Below, piece by piece: positions 59,701 to 64,000 of a stretch of DNA of 64,000 bases. The position numbers were made by a program, and so were the translations under genes. This stretch comes from Sipunculus nudus (Eukaryota; Annelida; Sipuncula; Golfingiida; Sipunculidae): NCBI GenBank assembly GCA_026874595.1, contig CM049307.1, positions 96,448,330-96,512,329 on the forward strand, given 5' to 3'. Below the pieces are notes generated by a model that searched no databases, was not told where the DNA came from, and saw only the letters and a program-made list of their open reading frames with translations. Within the stretch, counting starts at the first letter, position 1. The number at the start of each line of letters is the position of its first letter.

Positions 59701-62035
59701 CTAGACCTTGCAAAAAATCATTCTACAAATCTTTTGCTCTTTTCATGTCAACTACTCAAGAGTTTTCAGGTAAATGTCATTAAATCACCTGGATCAAAGT
59801 GATTTTTATGGTCATTCAGGTCAACACTGATTCTCTTTTTGGGGGACTTTATTGTGATGCAATTGGATGGTTTTCAACAGTAACTGTTTGCTTCAAATTG
59901 AAAGAAGAACAATCAACTTTCAATAATATTTGATGATTGCCATATCACTATAGGAATGGCACTTACTTTATGTACTTGTTGAAATTGCAGTAACTGCATC
60001 TTTTCTTGCAGTAAGGCCACTGTAAAAACAGAAAACAGAAATATTTGAATTCACACAGGGATCATATTTAAACCAGTCAATTTAAAATAAACCTCAAAAT
60101 TACGACCATCAATGGGACCACAAAAATGACTACATTTTTCAGGTGATCACCTAAGTGAGGTCTTATATAAAGAGCAATAAAGAATCAGGACCATGAAAAA
60201 GTGGTCATTATTTAGAGGTGGTCATTAAACCTAGGTGGTCATTATTTAGAGGTGGTCGTTAAACCTAGGTGGTCATTATTTAGAGGTGGTTGTTAAACCT
60301 AGGTGGTCATTATTTAGAGGTGGTCGTTAAACCTAGGTGGTCATTATTTAGAGGTGGTCGTTAAACCTAGGTGGTCATTATTTAGAGGTGGTCGTTAAAC
60401 CTAGGTGGTCATTATTTAGAGGTGGTCGTTAAACCTAGGTGGTCATTATTTAGAGGTGGTCGTTAAACCTAGGTGGTCATTATTTAGAGGTGGTCATTAA
60501 ACCTAGGTGGTCATTATTTAGAGGTGGTTGTTTAACCTAGGTGGTCATTATTTAGAGGTGGTTGTTAAACCTAGGTGGTCATTATTTAAAGGTGGTTGTT
60601 AAACCTAGTTGGTCATTATATAGAGGTGGTTGTTAAACCTAGGTGGTCATTATTTAGAGGTGGTTGTTAAACCTAGGTGGTCATCAGGTGAGGTGTCCCT
60701 GTATTAGACTCTTTGTTATTATTTAAATATCTAGCATTAAAATGGAAGTTTGAAGTACAGGCACTTTTATCAATGATTATGTAATACTCCTGGAAATGTG
60801 CAAAACAAAACTGTTTAATTAGACATCATATTATGGTCTAATATATGACATTTTATATATGGTTAATATAATATATCATTACATCAAGAGTCAGGGACAC
60901 CATGAAGAGAAAGGTCCCCAAAACTATATATTCTAGTTATCTTTATGGACTCACAAAGTGTAGAACCTAACAAGTGACTGCAAACTTTGTAAAAAATCTC
61001 AAGAACTTTGTTGAACATAATTACAGTCAACACATGGTTGTTTGCCACCTGTTTATCTGCCAAACTAAACTTTTGCCAACTTTTCACAAATTCCTGATTT
61101 CTCTTTTATCTGCCAAACAAAACTTTCACCAGCTTTTAAAAAAATCCTGATTTCTCTTTTATCTGCCAAACTCACCTTTTGCCATTTTTTTCTCAATCCA
61201 ATTTAGTGAATAAATGAGAGGAGACTGTGCTTCTAACTGTGTATGACCTTCTTTCTTGCAAACATTACAATTATATGTCAAACTGCATATTTATAATTCA
61301 TTTATATTACTTGAACTTTTGTTGTCCTTCTCTTTGACTTCAATACAATTATATATTATTGTGTATATCTGTATCTATATGTCGATACTAACATGAATAT
61401 ACAGCACTGCTTCCTCCTGCCAGGCTGGTTTCTGTCTTACAGCTGCTGGATCAGACACTGGCTGCTCTAGACTTATGCTGCCAGCAATGGACCGGCAGCA
61501 CGGGTTAGATCTCACCCTCAGCCTGTAAATTATGTACAGCATTGTCATTCCTTATAACATGAGCAAGGAAAGAAGCTCTGTATTCAAGATGGGGCAATAT
61601 AAATGCTATATTTACATAAATTTACAGATAAATATCCTAGAACTAAATATGTACAGAGACAATCAATCCTTTGTATTTGTGATTATATCATCCCGTAAGG
61701 CTGGTAATTATGACAGATACTGCAAGGTGAAAATACATAGCCATCTTTGCACCTTTTGGAAAAAAATCAATGTATGCATTAGTACAGATGGGCTACTCCC
61801 AGTAAGATATGAAATAACAAGTTCGAAGTTGCATATGTAAATTAAAATAGTATCAGTTGGTATTTATTAGCTTAACAAGAAATTGAAAGTGTCTTTCTAC
61901 AAGAGTTATATCTTCAAAAATGAACAGCTTAAAATTCCTTAAATATACATATTCAGTACAACTATCAGAAGATATATGTATGCAGCATAGGTCAACATCA
62001 ACTTACCTCCTAACAAATAAAAACCTTCCATACAT
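44621..62035 (-). CDS. RSAD1: RSAD1, mitochondrial radical-SAM protein of the HemW family, 15 coding exons, one in-frame TGA
   Basis: Radical-SAM protein related to bacterial heme chaperone HemW; a role in mitochondrial heme handling is known for the family but not well settled in animals. Fifteen exons with GT/AG borders and matching phases give 1335 nt, 445 codons, against 442 residues in human. The first exons give an Arg-rich, acid-free start ([20 protein letters not shown]), a good mitochondrial presequence. The cluster-binding motif is [11 protein letters not shown] (Cys57, 61, 64). FFGGGTPSL (103-111) is the SAM-contacting GGG motif. [39 protein letters not shown] and YIGVGPGAHGRF follow in the family order, then the HemW C-terminal domain. 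An in-frame TGA at codon 240 interrupts it where Arg is expected, so as read this allele would not make full-length protein. Confidence 0.92.
44721..48088 (-). other. RSAD1 intron 14, mostly minisatellite
   Basis: Of 3.4 kb, about 2.65 kb is a 51-bp tandem array. The rest is AT-rich sequence. Confidence 0.8.
45215..47865 (+). repeat. 51-bp minisatellite, about 52 copies, with a higher-order period
   Basis: Unit: GGTTTTGTCCAGTATGTTTC, then AGGTTAGGCTCTGACC, then ATAGGCTTCTGACCT. The left edge is diverged, the middle highly uniform. A rare set of variants at 46349-46470 recurs at 47011-47130, an offset of 662 bp or about 13 units. Since 51 is three times 17, frames stay open on both strands; the resulting 17-residue repeats are not evidence of a gene. 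Each unit carries CAGGTAAGG or CAGGTTAGG on the plus strand, opposite to the gene. Confidence 0.93.
48089..48192 (-). CDS. RSAD1: RSAD1 coding exon 14
   Basis: 104 nt, [20 protein letters not shown] and [14 protein letters not shown]. Acceptor ATACCAG, donor GTATAC. If the donor were skipped, the frame would stay open to a TGA at about 48028, giving an alternative C-terminus; the spliced version fits the family better. Confidence 0.85.
48193..49481 (-). other. RSAD1 introns 12 and 13 (split by exon 13)
   Basis: 48193-48600 and 48656-49481. AT-rich; nothing further recognised. Confidence 0.6.
48601..48655 (-). CDS. RSAD1: RSAD1 coding exon 13
   Basis: 55 nt, [18 protein letters not shown], matching EEVLAMGLRTDVGITHQ. 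Acceptor ATTTCAG, donor GTGAGA. Confidence 0.93.
49482..49629 (-). CDS. RSAD1: RSAD1 coding exon 12
   Basis: 148 nt, [20 protein letters not shown], then [20 protein letters not shown] and VIQSYLD. Aligns closely with human GAHGRFMPQGAGG and IQTLEPDNWMKEV. Acceptor TATACAG; donor GTAAGA, placed so the frame joins LQEVL of exon 13. Confidence 0.94.
49630..50817 (-). other. RSAD1 intron 11
   Basis: Contains a C-run near 50142-50154 and the dispersed repeat at 50545-50790. Confidence 0.6.
50545..50790 (+). mobile_element. Widespread animal dispersed repeat (TTGGCGAGGTCTG... end)
   Basis: The order of motifs CTGTCTGTCAGCA, ACTCAAAAAGT, GATGAAATTTTCAGG, AATCCGGATCATCATCTGGATCC and finally GAATTGGCGAGGTCTGTGCT CTCTGAGTGC is that of a repeat I recall from many fish and invertebrate genomes (GGCGGAGGTATGCGCTC end). 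Its class is not clear to me. Confidence 0.55.
50818..50881 (-). CDS. RSAD1: RSAD1 coding exon 11 (GVGPGAHG)
   Basis: 64 nt, [21 protein letters not shown]; the family has HN.(T)YW and a GxGPGAHG loop. Acceptor TTTTAG, donor GTAAGA. Confidence 0.93.
50971..51072. mobile_element. 102-bp MITE with TA target duplication
   Basis: Inverted ends CAGTAAAACC ... GGTTTTACTG flanked by TA on both sides, as in Tc1/mariner-type elements. Inside are GACCACCTC-like motifs shared with the other small elements here. In RSAD1 intron 10. Confidence 0.8.
51302..51355 (-). CDS. RSAD1: RSAD1 coding exon 10 (YEVSNFAR)
   Basis: 54 nt, [26 protein letters not shown] is a hallmark of the HemW family. Acceptor TTTTAG, donor GTGAGT. 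Confidence 0.93.
51570..51930 (+). repeat. Degenerate short tandem repeat (about 50-55 bp)
   Basis: Repeated pieces such as GGTCCT/GGTTCTGTTAGCATGACTT and GTGACTTACAG recur with variable spacing. In RSAD1 intron 9. No coding or structural role is visible. Confidence 0.6.
52100..52150 (-). CDS. RSAD1: RSAD1 coding exon 9
   Basis: 51 nt, [17 protein letters not shown]. Acceptor TTTGTAG, donor GTATGT. Aligns with the PDPELAAEMYQKG part of the human protein. Confidence 0.88.
52405..52497 (-). CDS. RSAD1: RSAD1 coding exon 8, contains in-frame TGA
   Basis: 93 nt, phase 0 at both ends: [17 protein letters not shown], then TGA (52446-52444), then [13 protein letters not shown]. Both sides of the stop align with LYQLTLERGTTLFTQVQRG in human, so the TGA stands at a conserved Arg (probably CGA before). 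Acceptor TTTTCAG, donor GTAAAG. The same change creates a GTGAGG donor-like site at 52447-52442; using it would shift the frame. Confidence 0.92.
52498..55890 (-). other. RSAD1 intron 7 (3.4 kb), filled by an ACGG-type element
   Basis: The element covers 53118-55715, nearly the whole intron. The rest is unremarkable. Confidence 0.75.
53118..55715 (+). mobile_element. ACGG-microsatellite element, copy 3 (about 2.6 kb)
   Basis: Starts CAAGGGACCTATGGGTCACG and ends in (GGAC)n, then TATAGCTCAG...CTGAGCTAAAAA. The core block is present twice (about 54340-54920 and 54995-55712). Same orientation as the other two copies, antisense to the host gene. Recurrent minus-strand frames ([20 protein letters not shown] type) are by-products of the shared sequence. 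Confidence 0.72.
55891..55996 (-). CDS. RSAD1: RSAD1 coding exon 7
   Basis: 106 nt, [20 protein letters not shown] and [19 protein letters not shown] replaces the LGLP usually found before the glutamines. Acceptor TTGTCAG, donor GTCTGT (weak). Confidence 0.9.
56545..56606 (-). CDS. RSAD1: RSAD1 coding exon 6
   Basis: 62 nt, [20 protein letters not shown] plus two bases of Arg187; matches [20 protein letters not shown] of the human protein. Acceptor TTTCAG, donor GTAAAT. Confidence 0.93.
56748..56920. mobile_element. 173-bp MITE (CAGTGRAACCT ends)
   Basis: CAGTGGAACCT at the left, AGGTTTCACTG at the right. TA on the left, AA on the right (one base decayed). Internal GACCACC and GGTGGTC motifs link it to the elements at 6142 and 50971. 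Confidence 0.7.
57133..57311 (-). CDS. RSAD1: RSAD1 coding exon 5
   Basis: 179 nt, completes [11 protein letters not shown], then [12 protein letters not shown] and [14 protein letters not shown]. These are the strands of the radical-SAM barrel. Acceptor TGGTCAG, donor GTGATC (non-optimal after position 4). Confidence 0.92.
57312..58043 (-). other. RSAD1 intron 4
   Basis: AT-rich, 732 bp; nothing further recognised. Confidence 0.6.
58044..58150 (-). CDS. RSAD1: RSAD1 coding exon 4 (FFGGG motif)
   Basis: 107 nt, codes [20 protein letters not shown] and on to [10 protein letters not shown]. Acceptor TTTTACAG, donor GTGAGT. Its first 58 bp and its acceptor are copied eight times in the upstream intron; this copy is the one whose full length fits the family. 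Confidence 0.93.
58151..59035 (-). repeat. 106-bp tandem array, 8 copies of RSAD1 exon 4 start plus its 3' splice site
   Basis: Each unit, read in gene sense, is the first 58 bp of exon 4 (GGAGTCTGTGGACCATGAGA onward to CACCAGTCTC) followed by 48 bp of intron ending TTTGTTATTTTACAG. Copied exon starts lie at 58256, 58362, 58468, 58574, 58676, 58782 and 58888; the last unit lost its junction. The acceptor is CAA in the 58574 copy. In most copies a TGA, TAA or TAG appears soon after AGG. 106 is not a multiple of three. Confidence 0.92.
59967..60019 (-). CDS. RSAD1: RSAD1 coding exon 3 (radical-SAM CxxxCxxC)
   Basis: 53 nt, [17 protein letters not shown] plus two bases of Lys71. The three cysteines bind the 4Fe-4S cluster in this superfamily. 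Acceptor TTTACAG, donor GTAAGT. Confidence 0.95.
60020..61392 (-). other. RSAD1 intron 2 with 34-bp array
   Basis: Besides the 34-bp array it contains three diverged copies of a segment of about 55 bp (TTTATCTGCCAAACTAAACT, 61050-61185). Confidence 0.65.
60201..60685 (+). repeat. 34-bp tandem repeat, about 14 copies
   Basis: Unit GTGGTCATTATTTAGAGGTG followed by GTCGTTAAACCTAG. Copies are nearly identical, with a G-to-T or A variant (GTCGTT, GTTGTT, GTCATT) that groups by position. The GGTGGTC motif is the same as inside the MITEs, so the array probably grew from such an element. Confidence 0.93.
61393..61522 (-). CDS. RSAD1: RSAD1 coding exon 2
   Basis: 130 nt, codes [20 protein letters not shown] through [13 protein letters not shown]. 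Acceptor TTTACAG, donor GTTAGT (weak but exact: YIH joins WPYC of exon 3). Confidence 0.85.
62007..62035 (-). CDS. RSAD1: RSAD1 coding exon 1 (start, presequence)
   Basis: 29 nt, codes MYGRFLFVR and two bases of Arg10. The start was chosen because it gives a mitochondrial targeting sequence in phase with exon 2, and an in-frame TAG lies just upstream in the same exon. The exon begins at 62053 after TTTTTCAG, so an upstream non-coding exon must exist. An out-of-frame ATG at 62052 overlaps this start. Confidence 0.75.
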
Positions 62036-62440
62036 TCTGTCCTTCTATTCATCCTGAAAAATAAAATGTATAGTTATTTAATACAGTTAAAACTATGCTT
62101 GGATTGTATTGCAGAAACTTTCAAACTCTCATGCAGCCATTTTTAAGTTTGAGTTTGAATTTAAACTGTACTTTTAAACTAAAACAAGTAGAATTTGAAT
62201 GCCCCTGGCTGTGGGGTGTGTTGAGAAGTTCCCCTACTATTTCAACTCCATTTCTTTGTAATTTTATCATCCTTAAGGAAGGTGTGAGAGTTCCACCATT
62301 TCAACTCAATTTTGTCTGAACATTCCCCTTTACAGAGCCTCTTTAAAACCAACTTGCCTGGCCTCCCATAGATGGCGCCCCAGTCAAATGCCCTGCACTG
62401 ACCCACCTTCATCATAAATACCTCCTTTTCACCTCCTTAA
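62036..62440 (-). other. Upstream of RSAD1 start codon
   Basis: The exon edge is at 62053; its upstream non-coding exon and promoter were not identified. A plus-strand 74-codon frame here is not supported. Confidence 0.4.
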
Positions 62441-62444
62441 GCTT

Positions 62445-62530
62445 TAAATCCTAGGTGGCAGAGAGGTTATACTCCTGTCTGTACATCAGAGGGATGGTGG
62501 ATCGGATCCCAGCTATGCCTGCTTACTTTT
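62445..62530 (+). mobile_element. tRNA-derived SINE
   Basis: GTGGCAGAGAGG fits an A-box and GGATCGGATCC a B-box, about 50 bp apart, in polymerase III arrangement. No acceptor-stem pairing seen, so a SINE or tRNA pseudogene is likelier than a tRNA gene. Confidence 0.5.
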
Positions 62531-62805
62531 ATCTGTGCATGTTACTAATTCATGTTCTCTTTACGTTTCATATTGATCAGGACACAAGCTTATGTTTGAA
62601 ACAGCAGTGTGTTTCAGACATAAGAAACAAATGATAGAAAAGAATTACAAGCAACCGCTGGATATAATCGTGCGTGAGGAACATATTGAATAAACTGCTC
62701 AGTCATTCTCCATGGATATAGAGATCAAGGCTGAGCATTGCGGGGCTAGCTGTAGTTTTCACACCTTTGCCCAAGTGACAATATCAGACCACAATCATTT
62801 ACAAA

Positions 62806-64000
62806 TTAGAATACGGGTAGTCGACAAGCGACTACATGTATCCGCCAAAATGGGGGAAGGACGGATGAAGTGAGGCATGGATTGAGTGGCAAGGGGAAAT
62901 AGAGTAACATGTGTTACATATTAGAATGGATTTCTGCCACATAAACATGATTGTAGGTGGTGCCACCTGTTATTTGTATGAGAAACTATCCAAGATGTAT
63001 ACACATGCAAAATTTCATGAGGAAAAGTCAAACCACTGCAGAGATATGAGTGATTTTATCCCACAGCAGACAAACAGATGGAGGCTGTGCAAAAATGGCT
63101 GCAGGTGGTGCCACCATTTTTGTGTAGGTTATAAAGCTATCCATAGGCTACATTCGTGTAAATTTTTTTTTCTGATTGGTCAAACGAGTCCAGAGATATA
63201 AGCATTAATGTCTGCAGCGTGAACGTGAATGTAGGTGGTGCTATCCAGGATGTATCTCATGCCGAATTACAGGTAATTTTGTCATCACTGCAGAGATATG
63301 AGCGATTTTAACCCAAGGCAGACAAACAGATGGACGCTGTGCAAAAATGGCTTCAGGTGGCGCCACCATTTTTGTGTATGTTATAAAGCTATCCAGGGCA
63401 ACATTTGTGTAAAAGTTTTTTCCTGATTGGTCAAACGAATCTGGAGATATAAGCATGGATGTCTACAGCATGAACGTGAATGTAAGTGGCGGCACCTGTC
63501 ATAAAATTAAGAAAGCTATGCGGGCTGTATACGCATGCCGAATTTCAGGTAATTTGGTCAAACCACTGCAGAGATATGAGTGATTTTAACCTAAGTCAGA
63601 CAAACAGATGGACGCTGTGCAAAAATGGCTGCTGGTGGCGCCACCATTTTATGTGTATGTTATAAAGCTATCCAAGGGCTACATTTGTGTAAAAAATTTT
63701 TCCTGATTGGTCAAACTGTTCAAGAGATATGAGCTTGGATGTCTGCAGCGTTAACGTGAATGTAGGTGGCGCCACCTGTCATAAAATCAAGAAAGCTATT
63801 TAGGATGTATACGCATGCTGAATTTTAGGTGAATTAGTCAAACCACTGCAGAGATATGAGTATTTTAACCCAAGGCAGATGAACAGATGGACACTGTGCA
63901 AACATGGTTGCAGGTGGTGCCACCTTTTTTTGTGTATGTTATAAAGCTATCCCAGGGCTACATTTGTGTAAAAATTTTTTTCCTGATCGGTCAAACGGTT
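62806..64000 (+). mobile_element. Palindromic-core tandem element, right copy (runs off the window)
   Basis: Begins AGAATACGGGTAGTCGACAAG with a hairpin (62817-62835). A 43-bp stretch with GAGTGGCAAGGGG is shared with the left copy. Then come tandem units of about 280 bp, each made of two halves that carry GGTGGCGCCACC or a variant (near 62957, 63105, 63357, 63637, 63765, 63913). Confidence 0.8.

Noticed and set aside
60201-60685. CRISPR-like array
   Set aside because: Units are contiguous 34-bp tandem repeats without unique spacers, in an animal intron.

Overview
The window is animal nuclear DNA: AT-rich, with short exons, long introns and many dispersed repeats. The repeats point to a marine bivalve mollusc. 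They include ACGG microsatellites next to element ends, tandem-core elements with hairpin ends, and units carrying TGACCTTTGACC. The species cannot be fixed from the sequence alone. No bacterial, phage or CRISPR-type locus is present.

Two conserved genes, both on the minus strand, account for the protein-coding content. The first is a casein kinase 1 delta/epsilon gene (CSNK1D/E, the doubletime type). It has eight coding exons between 33229 and 8413, joined in phase into a 435-residue protein, preceded by a non-coding first exon and a GC-rich promoter near 33.55-33.67 kb. The second is RSAD1, a mitochondrial radical-SAM protein of the HemW family. It has 15 coding exons between 62035 and 44621, giving a 445-codon frame that aligns along the whole human protein except for one in-frame TGA at codon 240.

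Layout: 1-4 kb is tandem and dispersed repeats. 4-8.4 kb has no clear gene and probably holds the kinase 3' UTR. 8.4-33.4 kb is the kinase gene, whose introns hold two large ACGG-type elements and an array rich in nuclear-receptor half-sites. 33.7-44.6 kb is intergenic, with microsatellites, a 158-bp duplication, and a decayed LINE at 41.2-42.9 kb. 44.6-62.05 kb is RSAD1; its introns hold a 2.6-kb 51-bp minisatellite, a third ACGG-type element, an eightfold 106-bp array and a 34-bp array. 62.4-64 kb has a tRNA-like SINE and a second copy of the palindromic-core element seen at the left edge.

The most unusual observations are these. In both genes, the 3' splice site plus the start of the following exon has been copied in tandem (69 bp x2 extra copies in the kinase, 106 bp x8 in RSAD1), making rows of decoy acceptors. 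RSAD1 has a premature stop at a conserved position. A repeat family has hairpin ends that keep their pairing through compensatory changes between copies.
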